From assembly GCA_030916785.1 (NCBI GenBank), contig JAUPVY010000008.1:1-12546 (forward strand): DNA of 12,546 bases, in the 5' to 3' direction. Below are positions 6,760 through 12,503 of the stretch, one piece after another. The position numbers were made by a program, and so were the translations under genes. Positions within the stretch are counted from its first letter, which is position 1; every line of letters begins with the position of its first letter. The DNA is from Patescibacteria group bacterium (GTDB lineage Bacteria > Patescibacteriota > Minisyncoccia > Phycocordibacterales > DATDWN01). The notes beneath the pieces were generated by a model, which was not told the DNA's origin, did no database searches, and saw only the letters and a program-made list of their open reading frames with translations.

Positions 6760-8007
6760 ATGTTTGATATCACAAACTCAATAGCATATGTTTTTCTATT
6801 TCTCTCGCTTAACTTTGAAGTTTTTTTACTAATCACCTACTTTGAAAACAGAATGGATATAGCAGAGGAAGCCAATCTACTTGCCAAGGGGCCCAAAAAA
6901 TATCCAACAGTTACAATCATTGTCCCATGCTGGAACGAGGAAAATACAGTATCAAAAACAATATACTCATTACTTTCCTTGGACTATCCCAGAAATAAAC
7001 TCAAAATAATGATAGTAGATGATGGCTCTACAGATAAAACTTGGGAGAGAATACAGAAATTTAAAAACAACCCACAAATAGATGTTTATACGAAACCCAA
7101 TGGAGGTAAGTACACTGCGCTTAATTTTGGTATCTCAAAGCTTTCTAGTGACTTGGTCGGTTGTCTTGATGCTGATTCTTATGTACACAAAGACGCCTTA
7201 AAACACATTATCATGCAATTTGAAAACAAAGAGATCATGGCCGTGGCTCCGTCAGTAAAGCTTTGGCAACCAAAAGGTCCTCTTCAACTACTACAGAAAG
7301 TTGAATATGGATTTGGTATATTTACACGAAAAATGTTCCACTACATGCAAGCTGTATATATAACCCCTGGTCCTTTTTCTATATTCCGTACAAATGTTTT
7401 TAAAAAGCTTGGTGGTTACAGACATGCCCACAACACAGAAGACATCGAAATAGCTCTACGCATGCAAAAGAATGGCTACAAAATAGCCCATGCTCACAAT
7501 GCCATGGTATACACTGTTCCTCCAGACACGCTACGTAAACTTCTAAAACAACGCGTCAGATGGTCATATGGTTTTATCAAAAACGCAGAGGATTATCGTG
7601 ATATGTTCTTTAAAAGAAAATATGGTAACCTGGGTGTGTTCATACTACCCATGGCCGCAATTTCAGTTATATCTATTATCAGTGTCACCACCTTAGCTGT
7701 TATTGGTGTCATACGGTCAGTAATAAATAAATACCTAGAAATACAAACTATTGGATGGAATCCGCATTGGATTAGTTTTAACTTTGATTGGTTTTACATA
7801 AACACAGAGCTCATAGCTATCATCGGGCTCGTTACAACTCTGGGAACCTTAACCATGATTCTCATATCTAAAAAAATGTCTGAGGGTAAAATAGTTTTAG
7901 GGCTAGATTTGATTTTTTTCATGACATTGTATATGTTTATAGCGCCTCTCTGGATTGGGAAGGCCGCGTACAACGCCATATTCGGCGTTAAAGCTAGTTG
8001 GAGATAA
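6760..8007 (+). CDS. Processive family 2 membrane glycosyltransferase
   Basis: This 415-residue GT2 enzyme probably builds a surface polysaccharide at the cytoplasmic membrane. It has an N-terminal membrane helix (about 8-27), then a GT-A domain: TIIVPCWNEEN (52-62), VDDGST (86-91) for nucleotide binding, DADS (137-140) as the metal-binding DxD, TED (226-228) for the catalytic acid region and QRVRW (264-268). The ED plus Q(R)xxRW pair is the mark of processive synthases such as poly-N-acetylglucosamine, hyaluronan or cellulose synthases. Three C-terminal hydrophobic stretches (about 289-317, 347-368 and 383-402) would form the translocation channel. The product sugar cannot be read from sequence. 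It begins 11 bases after the PheRS stop without a Shine-Dalgarno site, and its end carries the ribosome site of the next gene. Confidence 0.9.
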   Translation: MFDITNSIAYVFLFLSLNFEVFLLITYFENRMDIAEEANLLAKGPKKYPTVTIIVPCWNEENTVSKTIYSLLSLDYPRNKLKIMIVDDGSTDKTWERIQKFKNNPQIDVYTKPNGGKYTALNFGISKLSSDLVGCLDADSYVHKDALKHIIMQFENKEIMAVAPSVKLWQPKGPLQLLQKVEYGFGIFTRKMFHYMQAVYITPGPFSIFRTNVFKKLGGYRHAHNTEDIEIALRMQKNGYKIAHAHNAMVYTVPPDTLRKLLKQRVRWSYGFIKNAEDYRDMFFKRKYGNLGVFILPMAAISVISIISVTTLAVIGVIRSVINKYLEIQTIGWNPHWISFNFDWFYINTELIAIIGLVTTLGTLTMILISKKMSEGKIVLGLDLIFFMTLYMFIAPLWIGKAAYNAIFGVKASWR

Positions 8008-8012
8008 AACCT

Positions 8013-8717
8013 ATGGAACCTAGAAAAATCAGCTCAAGAAAATATCTATACTCTTTCGTCATAACAGCGATTATTTTTTCAACCGCTATCTTTTTGAGTA
8101 ACTACTTTAGTCAAAAAAGAATAGATGAGATTAGAAACATACAAGACAAAATATCCATCGACATCCTATCTTCTGAAACTCAGTTCTCTCTTCTGGAGGA
8201 ATCATTGTGTAAGGACATAGGCACAGGAACTCTATCAACAGAACTGGCCAATCTAGAAGAAAGACTTTCATACACAGAAAGCCAGAGAGGCGTGAATGAT
8301 CCTGAAGTACAGACTCTAAAAAAGTACTATTCCCTACTAGAAATTAAAGACTACTTACTGATGAACAGAATCAGTGAAAAATGTAAAAGAAACCCGCTGT
8401 CTATAATATACTTTTACTCAACAAATAATGACTGTGAGGACTGTGAAAGAGAAGGTTATGTTCTAACTCGATTGCGAGAAACATACCCGGATTTGCGCAT
8501 ATATTCTTTTGATTACAACATGGACATGTCAGCAATAAAAACTCTTATATCTATAAACAAAGTAGAGAACAACCTACCAGCACTTATTATAAAAGATAAA
8601 ACATACTACGGCTTCCAGAGTATAGAGGATCTAGAAAAGGCCGTTCCAGAGCTGAAACTACTTAAATCAACCAAGGAAGCCACCACAACTACGGCCACAA
8701 GCACTAAGAAGAGATAA
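8013..8717 (+). CDS. Membrane-anchored thioredoxin-like protein
   Basis: This is a 234-residue protein with a short basic N-terminus, one membrane helix (about 13-31), a charged helical and probably coiled-coil stretch (about 35-120), and a C-terminal domain with a thioredoxin-like layout: SIIYFYSTNNDCEDCE with CxxC at C141 and C144, and a NLPAL segment (P189) in the place of the cis-proline. The tail is Thr- and Lys-rich. It may be a thiol-disulfide protein facing outside the membrane, but the CEDC active site is atypical and the redox role is inferred. I chose the ATG at 8013 because GGAG (8000-8003) lies nine bases upstream; an in-frame TTG at 7998 would overlap the glycosyltransferase. 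It is the third gene of the PheRS operon, and with the GT2 enzyme suggests an envelope module. Confidence 0.75.
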   Translation: MEPRKISSRKYLYSFVITAIIFSTAIFLSNYFSQKRIDEIRNIQDKISIDILSSETQFSLLEESLCKDIGTGTLSTELANLEERLSYTESQRGVNDPEVQTLKKYYSLLEIKDYLLMNRISEKCKRNPLSIIYFYSTNNDCEDCEREGYVLTRLRETYPDLRIYSFDYNMDMSAIKTLISINKVENNLPALIIKDKTYYGFQSIEDLEKAVPELKLLKSTKEATTTTATSTKKR

Positions 8718-8720
8718 TTC

Positions 8721-8763
8721 GCTTCCTTACAGGAACTCATAACATAGCTTCCTTACAGGAACT
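8721..8763. repeat. tandem palindromic direct repeat, two units
   Basis: The 17-mer GCTTCCTTACAGGAACT occurs at 8721-8737 and 8747-8763, separated by nine bases. Each copy contains the short palindrome TTCCT-TAC-AGGAA. It lies directly after the thioredoxin-like gene. It could be two small 3' hairpins, a protein binding site, or a decayed repeat array; only two units are present. Confidence 0.75.
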
Positions 8764-8804
8764 GTACACTCTTCACCTATGATTACAGACGTTCAGAGTC
8801 TTGC

Positions 8805-8823
8805 GAAGCCGTAACACGGCTTC
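8805..8823. terminator. hairpin in the spacer after the PheRS operon
   Basis: GAAGCCGT-AAC-ACGGCTTC forms a perfect 8-bp stem with a three-base loop. No T-run follows on either strand directly, so it is a weak terminator candidate or an mRNA 3' end stabiliser. Confidence 0.45.
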
Positions 8824-8830
8824 TCACCCC

Positions 8831-8856
8831 TCAGATTTTACAGTTCAAATCTGACG
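8831..8856. repeat. inverted copy of the tRNA-Thr T-arm with overlapping hairpin
   Basis: Bases 8841-8856 (CAGTTCAAATCTGACG) are identical to the T-arm of the neighbouring tRNA-Thr, which lies on the other strand at 8897-8912, making a 16-bp perfect inverted repeat around the terminator. The same stretch also folds locally: TCAGATTT (8831-8838) pairs with AAATCTGA (8847-8854). It may be a tRNA fragment left by rearrangement or integration. Confidence 0.65.
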
Positions 8857-8886
8857 TAAAATCCCCGCTGTAAAGCGGGGATTTTA
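8857..8886. terminator. tRNA-Thr terminator, probably bidirectional
   Basis: This is a perfect 13-bp stem (8857-8869 with 8874-8886) around a four-base loop, with core TCCCCGCT/AGCGGGGA and T-rich outer ends in both directions. On the minus strand it follows the encoded CCA of the tRNA without a gap; on the plus strand it can also end the PheRS operon. Confidence 0.85.
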
Positions 8887-8962
8887 TGGAGCCACCCGTC
8901 AGATTTGAACTGACGACCCATGCTTTACAAAAGCATTGCTCTACCAACTGAGCTAGGGTGGC
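8887..8962 (-). tRNA. tRNA-Thr (anticodon UGU)
   Basis: This is a complete 76-nt cloverleaf with encoded CCA. The acceptor GCCACCC pairs perfectly with GGGTGGC; the D-arm is GCTC-AGTTGGTA-GAGC; the anticodon stem ATGCT/AGCAT closes the loop TTTGTAA, whose anticodon is TGT, reading ACA and other Thr codons by wobble. The variable loop is GGGTC; the T-arm is GTCAG-TTCAAAT-CTGAC. Base pairs G1-C72 and C2-G71 and anticodon G35-U36 agree with known ThrRS identity elements. The discriminator is U73 rather than the A73 of E. coli tRNA-Thr. Confidence 0.98.
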
Positions 8963-8990
8963 GGTATAAATTTCTAAAAGGCACCGGACC

Positions 8991-9019
8991 AATATAACAT
9001 CTCTATAACTTTTTTTCAA
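8991..9019 (-). promoter_or_regulatory. tRNA-Thr promoter
   Basis: TTGAAA (9014-9019) and TATATT (8991-8996) on the minus strand are 17 bases apart and 28 bases upstream of the mature tRNA. The -35 box lies inside the last codons of the upstream gene (VEKKL). Confidence 0.65.
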
Positions 9020-9380
9020 CTCTGTCTTCTGCCAACTGCTCCAAAAAAGAAGAGACTGAACCATTGCTTTTCAATATTCTTCTGCCCCGTATGTTGTCCC
9101 CTGCATTGTAGTATTTTTTTGCTACATAGTCCTTCATCTTGACCAAAAGCTCATACAAATACGATGGAAGAAAATCAAATATAAATATATTGCTAATTTT
9201 CTTGTATCGATTGTATTTGAAAACAAGAAGGTCTCCGAAGGCACGAATCATCTTATCCCCTTTCAAAAAGAGGTTTACCAAAAAATCAATCTTCCTGACT
9301 TTTATCTCAAAGGCCTTCGAAGCGAGAAGTCCTGCCAATCCGAACATCGATATTAAGAAAAGCGTGATTGTTACTGTCAT
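9003..9380 (-). CDS. Small membrane-anchored hypothetical protein after tsf
   Basis: I recognise no family for this 125-residue protein. The first 20 residues (TVTITLFLISMFGLAGLLAS) form a single N-terminal membrane helix or uncleaved signal anchor. The rest is basic and rich in Lys, Tyr and Phe (FKYNRYKKISNIFIFDFLPS, then YVAKKYYNAGDNIRGRR), consistent with a soluble or membrane-surface domain, and ends in a charged helix (SSFLEQLAEDRVEKKL). The ATG at 9380 is nine bases after the tsf stop, so it is probably co-transcribed with tsf; there is no Shine-Dalgarno site. The coding potential is supported by position, length and the clean membrane helix. Function unknown. Confidence 0.75.
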   Translation of the reverse strand: MTVTITLFLISMFGLAGLLASKAFEIKVRKIDFLVNLFLKGDKMIRAFGDLLVFKYNRYKKISNIFIFDFLPSYLYELLVKMKDYVAKKYYNAGDNIRGRRILKSNGSVSSFLEQLAEDRVEKKL

Positions 9381-9389
9381 GTGTAAAAT

Positions 9390-9992
9390 TTATTGAGCTA
9401 TTGAGAAACGTACAAATCTTCCGATTTCTATTTTCTCACCAAATTTTTGCACGGCTGTATTTAATAGGTCTGTGATTGTCTGCTCTGGATTCTTTATGAA
9501 AGCCTGGTTTAGAAGAACTCTCTCTCCCCAGTATGCCGCTAGTTTACCCTCAAGGATTTTTTCCTTCATCTCTTCTGGTTTACCCTCTACTTCCTTGGCA
9601 AACATTTCTTTTGCTAGCTCCATTGCATGTTCATCTATATCTTCGGTCTTTAGGAACTGAGGGTTTGTAGCTGTAGCATGCATAGCTATATCTCGGGCAA
9701 TCTTTTTGAACTCCTCGTTGTTGGCTACGAAATCAGTCTCACACAATAATTCTATCATAGTCCCCACATTACCAGTAGCGTGAATATAAGAGGCCACAAC
9801 GCCTGAATTAAGTGTTCTACCCTGCTTTGAACTAGCAACATCCGCGCTTTTCTTCTGCAAAAGCATTACTGCCTTCTCCATATCCCCAGCTGTCTCATCC
9901 AAGGCCTTTTTGCACTGCATAACGGATATACCTGTCTTGTCACGCAACTGTTTTATAAGCTCTGTTGTTATCGCATTAGAGTTTTCTGTCAT
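9390..9992 (-). CDS. tsf: Elongation factor Ts
   Basis: EF-Ts exchanges GDP for GTP on EF-Tu during translation. The N-terminal UBA-like domain (about 7-50) reads ITTELIKQLRDKTG, then CKKALDETAGDMEKA; the core carries ETDFVAN (85-91), the EF-Tu contact signature, followed by FKKIARDIAMH. At 200 residues it is the short form; E. coli EF-Ts has 283, with a second core subdomain and coiled-coil insert, while several bacteria have about 200. The C-terminus (QTITDLLNTAVQKFGEKIEI, then GRFVRFSI) closes the core. It follows rpsB in the usual rpsB-tsf order with a 100-bp spacer, whose AT-rich part may hold its own promoter (TTGACG about 67 bases upstream), though I cannot fix the -10. Confidence 0.97.
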   Translation of the reverse strand: MTENSNAITTELIKQLRDKTGISVMQCKKALDETAGDMEKAVMLLQKKSADVASSKQGRTLNSGVVASYIHATGNVGTMIELLCETDFVANNEEFKKIARDIAMHATATNPQFLKTEDIDEHAMELAKEMFAKEVEGKPEEMKEKILEGKLAAYWGERVLLNQAFIKNPEQTITDLLNTAVQKFGEKIEIGRFVRFSIAQ

Positions 9993-10092
9993 GTTTTTAT
10001 TTAGTTAAATTAACTTATATAATTATAATAATAACATTAAACCTGAGTAAAGCACGTCAAACACTAACAAGAGAAGTCTCCTAGAGTTTGGG

Positions 10093-10827
10093 TTAAACTG
10101 TTGCTGGTTTCTTCAACTGACCAGCTTTGTACGCCTCCGCCATTTTTTGTAGGAAAAATTCAATACTTGTTCGGCTCGCATCGTTACCTGGAATTGGAAA
10201 ATCTACTTCGTTTAGGTTGTTATCTGTGCCTGACAAACTGATAACTGGAATGCCCATCATCTTTGCCTCCTTTACTGCGATTGATTCTTTTTTGCTGTCT
10301 ATAACAAATAGGGCTGCTGGAAGATTCTTCATAACACTCAAACCAAAGAAAAACTCTCGTAGTTTGTCTATCTCTCGGTCAATAAGTAGTCTTTCTTTCT
10401 TTGTATATTTAACGAGTTCACCTTTTTCCTTTTGTGATACAAGTGATTCTAACTTTTCTACTCTTTTTCGAATTTCTGGGAAGTTAGTCAAAGTTCCTCC
10501 AATAAATCGTCCTGCAACGTAAGGCATGTTAATGCTCTCAGCTACTAGCGTAACAGAAGCCTTGGCCTCGTTCTTACCACTAACGAATAGGATTTTTGCG
10601 TTTCTAGTACCTAGATCCTGAACGAATTCTAGTGCCTTGTTCAAAGACTGACTGGTCTTTTCTAGGTCAAAAATCTCAATCTTGTTTTTAACACCAAAAA
10701 TGAAAGGTTTTGTACTTGGATGTCGTCTAGATTTTATAAAGCCAAAGTGTGCCCCAACAGAAAAAAGAGCGTCTACCACGCTGTTATCTGTCTTCAATGT
10801 GATGTTTCCGGCGTTTGTTTTCTCCAT
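10093..10827 (-). CDS. rpsB: 30S ribosomal protein S2
   Basis: This is the small-subunit protein S2, which helps bind S1 and the mRNA region near the anti-Shine-Dalgarno helix. Clear signatures are LFSVGAHFGFIKSRRHPSTK (21-40), FIFGVKNKIEIFDLEKT (42-58), YVAGRFIGGTLTNFPEIRKR and, near the C-terminus, FPIPGNDASRTSIEFFLQK. The length of 244 residues is normal. The start ATG at 10827 lies 11 bases behind a -10 box with no Shine-Dalgarno site. It heads the rpsB-tsf-hypothetical series and follows prfA by 45 bases on the same strand. Confidence 0.97.
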   Translation of the reverse strand: MEKTNAGNITLKTDNSVVDALFSVGAHFGFIKSRRHPSTKPFIFGVKNKIEIFDLEKTSQSLNKALEFVQDLGTRNAKILFVSGKNEAKASVTLVAESINMPYVAGRFIGGTLTNFPEIRKRVEKLESLVSQKEKGELVKYTKKERLLIDREIDKLREFFFGLSVMKNLPAALFVIDSKKESIAVKEAKMMGIPVISLSGTDNNLNEVDFPIPGNDASRTSIEFFLQKMAEAYKAGQLKKPATV

Positions 10828-10838
10828 ATGTGACTACT

Positions 10839-10867
10839 ATCCTATCAGAAAGGTTTGGGTTATGCAA
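10839..10867 (-). promoter_or_regulatory. rpsB promoter
   Basis: On the minus strand TTGCAT (10862-10867) and TAGGAT (10839-10844) are 17 bases apart; the ATG follows the -10 box by 11 bases, predicting a leader of about four bases. The spacing is ideal but the hexamers are imperfect. Confidence 0.5.
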
Positions 10868-10872
10868 TAGGT

Positions 10873-11847
10873 TTACTCTGGATCCTCACCCTCCACTTCT
10901 TGCCCATTATAGCTAGCCATAGCCTCCAAAACTGGACTTATTTCCCCTGCCATTATCTTTTCTATGTTATGCCAGGACTGTTTTATGCGGTGGTCTGTTA
11001 TGCGATCTTGGAGAATGTTATATGTCCTGATTTTCTCTGACCTATCGGCTGTACCTATTTGGTCTTTTCTGTCCGCTGAATATTTCTTAGCTTCCTCGGC
11101 GTCTTTTAGCATTTGTAGCTTGGCAGTCAAAATAGACATAGCTCTCTCGCGGTTTTTGAGCTGACTTCTCTCTGCAGTTGAACGCACATCTATCCCTGTT
11201 GGTTTGTGAATTATTCTGACGGCTGTTTCCACTTTGTTCACATTCTGTCCACCTGCGCCCCCAGACCTGGAAGTTTCTATTTCAATATCCGCCGGTTTAA
11301 TATCTATATTAGTTTTCTTGCGAACAGGAAGAACAGCGACTGTGGCAGTGGACGTGTGTACCCTTCCCATCTTTTCCGTAGAAGGAATTCTCTGGACTCT
11401 GTGAACACCAGTTTCAAATCTCAAGTCTTTATAGACCCCTTTGCCCCTTATTTCAAAAGACGCTTCTTTGTAACCACCCACAGCGCTTCTAGACTCATCT
11501 ATTGCGTGAACTGACCAACCTTGGTTTTCTGCATATTTACCGTACATCTGGGCAAGCTCCTCGGCAAAAATAGACGCCTCTTCTCCACCTGCTCCAGCTC
11601 GCACTTCTAGAATAATCTCATTAGGAAATTCCTCCTCCTTCTCATCTTCCTTTAAGATTTCTTCCATTTGCTTCATTATTGCGTCCTTTTGGAGCTCAAG
11701 GTCTTTCAGTTCTGCATGCGCCAAATCAGCAAGTGATGGATCACTCTCTATCATTTGTTTTGTAGACATCTCTTCCTTTTCAAGTTTCTTGTAGGTCTCG
11801 GCAAGGTAAGAGGTTTTATTGTTTTGTAGATATTTGTCTATGTCCAT
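10873..11847 (-). CDS. prfA: Peptide chain release factor 1
   Basis: RF1 ends translation at UAA and UAG. The catalytic GGQ motif is at 199-201 within SRSGGAGGQNVNKVETAVR. The stop-codon recognition loop reads RIPSTEKMGRVHTSTATVAV, with PST (154-156) in the place of the RF1 PxT tripeptide rather than the SPF of RF2, so this is RF1 by type. The middle domain has EVRAGAGGEEASIFAEEL. At 324 residues it is about 35 shorter than E. coli RF1, with a reduced N-terminal helical domain. The ATG at 11847 sits seven bases after an extended -10. No prmC methyltransferase follows; rpsB does. The TGA stop of dnaE implies RF2 should be encoded elsewhere. Confidence 0.95.
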   Translation of the reverse strand: MDIDKYLQNNKTSYLAETYKKLEKEEMSTKQMIESDPSLADLAHAELKDLELQKDAIMKQMEEILKEDEKEEEFPNEIILEVRAGAGGEEASIFAEELAQMYGKYAENQGWSVHAIDESRSAVGGYKEASFEIRGKGVYKDLRFETGVHRVQRIPSTEKMGRVHTSTATVAVLPVRKKTNIDIKPADIEIETSRSGGAGGQNVNKVETAVRIIHKPTGIDVRSTAERSQLKNRERAMSILTAKLQMLKDAEEAKKYSADRKDQIGTADRSEKIRTYNILQDRITDHRIKQSWHNIEKIMAGEISPVLEAMASYNGQEVEGEDPE

Positions 11848-11854
11848 TGGTTTT

Positions 11855-11863
11855 AGTATAGCA
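11855..11863 (-). promoter_or_regulatory. prfA extended -10 promoter, leaderless
   Basis: TGC-TATACT on the minus strand is followed by exactly seven bases and the prfA ATG, so transcription is predicted to begin at the start codon. It starts at the foot of the rpmE terminator. No -35 box is evident. Confidence 0.65.
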
Positions 11864-11890
11864 AAAAAAGCGACCTTTTTCGCTTTTTTT
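11863..11890 (-). terminator. rpmE terminator
   Basis: AAAAAAAGCGA (11863-11873) and TCGCTTTTTTT (11880-11890) form an 11-bp stem with a six-base loop, ending in a T-run on the minus strand 12 bases after the rpmE stop. Confidence 0.8.
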
Positions 11891-11901
11891 GTTTTGAGTA
11901 C

Positions 11902-12159
11902 TTATTTTTTAGTTACTTTCGCTTGTTTTGCTCGGAATTTTTCTACGCGTCCTGCAGCATCCAAAGTCTTCTCGTTTCCTGTGTAAAATGGATGTGAAGC
12001 ACTTGAAATTTCAAGTCTATAAATAGGATATTCCTTTCCATCCTTTGCTTTGCCAGTTTCTGTAGTTGCCACTGTAGACGAAATAACAAACTCAGCTTTG
12101 TTTGAGTTGTCTATAAATAGCACTGGTCTATAATTTTGCGGATGTATGTCTTTTTTCAT
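11902..12159 (-). CDS. rpmE2: 50S ribosomal protein L31, type B (zinc-free)
   Basis: This is L31, a large-subunit protein at the intersubunit bridge. The sequence MKKDIHPQNYRPVLFIDNS, the YPIYRLEISSASHPFYTG segment and the C-terminal AAGRVEKFRAKQAK identify the type B form. It has no Cys at all, so it cannot bind zinc like type A L31. I start it at the ATG at 12159 (85 residues) and not at the TTG two codons upstream, because the -10 box TAGAGT (12169-12174) leaves that TTG upstream of the expected transcription start. The order rpmE-prfA is common in bacteria. It has its own promoter and terminator. Confidence 0.93.
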   Translation of the reverse strand: MKKDIHPQNYRPVLFIDNSNKAEFVISSTVATTETGKAKDGKEYPIYRLEISSASHPFYTGNEKTLDAAGRVEKFRAKQAKVTKK

Positions 12160-12168
12160 TGCCAAGAT

Positions 12169-12197
12169 ACTCTACCAAAATCAGCTCTTTTTTGCAA
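12169..12197 (-). promoter_or_regulatory. rpmE promoter
   Basis: TTGCAA (12192-12197) and TAGAGT (12169-12174) on the minus strand are 17 bases apart. Nine bases separate the -10 from the ATG at 12159, so the leader is about two bases. Confidence 0.55.
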
Positions 12198-12223
12198 CCC
12201 GGTATTAAAAATGTGTTTTTAGA

Positions 12224-12268
12224 TAAAAAGAAAGACCGGGAGAGGTTCGTGTAAACCCCCTCCCGGTC
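12224..12268 (-). terminator. terminator of the 32-residue GC-rich cassette
   Basis: GACCGGGAG (12234-12242) and CTCCCGGTC (12260-12268) form a 9-bp GC stem, extended by GGTT/AACC inside. On the minus strand it is followed at once by TTTCTTTTT, a classic intrinsic terminator, 28 bases after the small ORF stop. Confidence 0.85.
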
Positions 12269-12296
12269 GTGTTGTCCGCGGCCGACGCGTGTCGCG

Positions 12297-12395
12297 CTAG
12301 GCCGTCGTGCCCGTCGCCGTCGATTTGATCAATGTGCCCCAGGCTTGGTGGGCGATCGCCACCACTGCGGGCGGTGCGTGTGCTGTCGGCGCCAT
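12297..12395 (-). CDS. 32-residue peptide of a GC-rich cassette, unknown function
   Basis: A short frame, ATG at 12395 to TAG at 12297, encodes a peptide beginning MAPTAHAPPAVVAIAHQAW and ending in a Thr/Ala-rich tail (STATGTTA). The central part, VVAIAHQAWGTLI, is amphipathic to hydrophobic and could form one short helix. I recognise no family. Support for translation comes from its surroundings: a perfect AGGAGG (12404-12409) eight bases before the ATG, an upstream promoter and leader hairpin, and an intrinsic terminator just after the stop. A counted 60-base line in the gene is 67% GC, far above the neighbouring rpmE. The unit resembles the orphan cassette at 617-1291. Alternatively it is a structured RNA or a leader peptide. 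Confidence 0.55.
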   Translation of the reverse strand: MAPTAHAPPAVVAIAHQAWGTLIKSTATGTTA

Positions 12396-12403
12396 GTTGT
12401 TGG

Positions 12404-12409
12404 CCTCCT
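12404..12409 (-). promoter_or_regulatory. perfect Shine-Dalgarno site of the 32-residue ORF
   Basis: AGGAGG on the minus strand stands eight bases from the ATG at 12395, in the context AGGAGGCCA shared with the orphan gene at 674-1195. Confidence 0.7.
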
Positions 12410-12426
12410 GCACGCCTGTGGCGTGC
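12410..12426 (-). promoter_or_regulatory. leader hairpin of the 32-residue cassette
   Basis: GCACGCC-ACA-GGCGTGC is a perfect 7-bp stem directly abutting the Shine-Dalgarno site. Flanking GGCC on both sides could extend pairing and cover part of AGGAGG, so it may affect translation. Confidence 0.6.
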
Positions 12427-12475
12427 GGCCGAAGTTGAACCACCTGAACGATGCTCGAAGAACTACTTACCCATT

Positions 12476-12503
12476 ATCTTAGCACATTCACAAAATAAGT
12501 CAA
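12476..12503 (-). promoter_or_regulatory. promoter of the 32-residue cassette
   Basis: TTGACT (12498-12503) and TAAGAT (12476-12481) on the minus strand are 16 bases apart. Transcription would start near 12469, giving a leader of about 70 nt. A second TTGACT at 12512-12517 is an alternative -35. Confidence 0.5.

Noticed and set aside
7998..8012. TTG start for the thioredoxin-like gene
   Set aside because: The ATG at 8013 has GGAG nine bases upstream, and the TTG has no ribosome site.
8721..8763. CRISPR array
   Set aside because: Only two 17-bp units with a nine-base spacer and no cas genes in the window; far too short.
8831..9064. 77-residue minus-strand frame over the tRNA
   Set aside because: It translates the tRNA-Thr cloverleaf and its terminator; the typical tRNA-derived AQLVEQ string gives it away.
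12160..12165. TTG start of rpmE giving an MAM N-terminus
   Set aside because: The -10 box at 12169-12174 places this TTG upstream of the expected transcript start; the ATG at 12159 also matches the usual L31 N-terminus.
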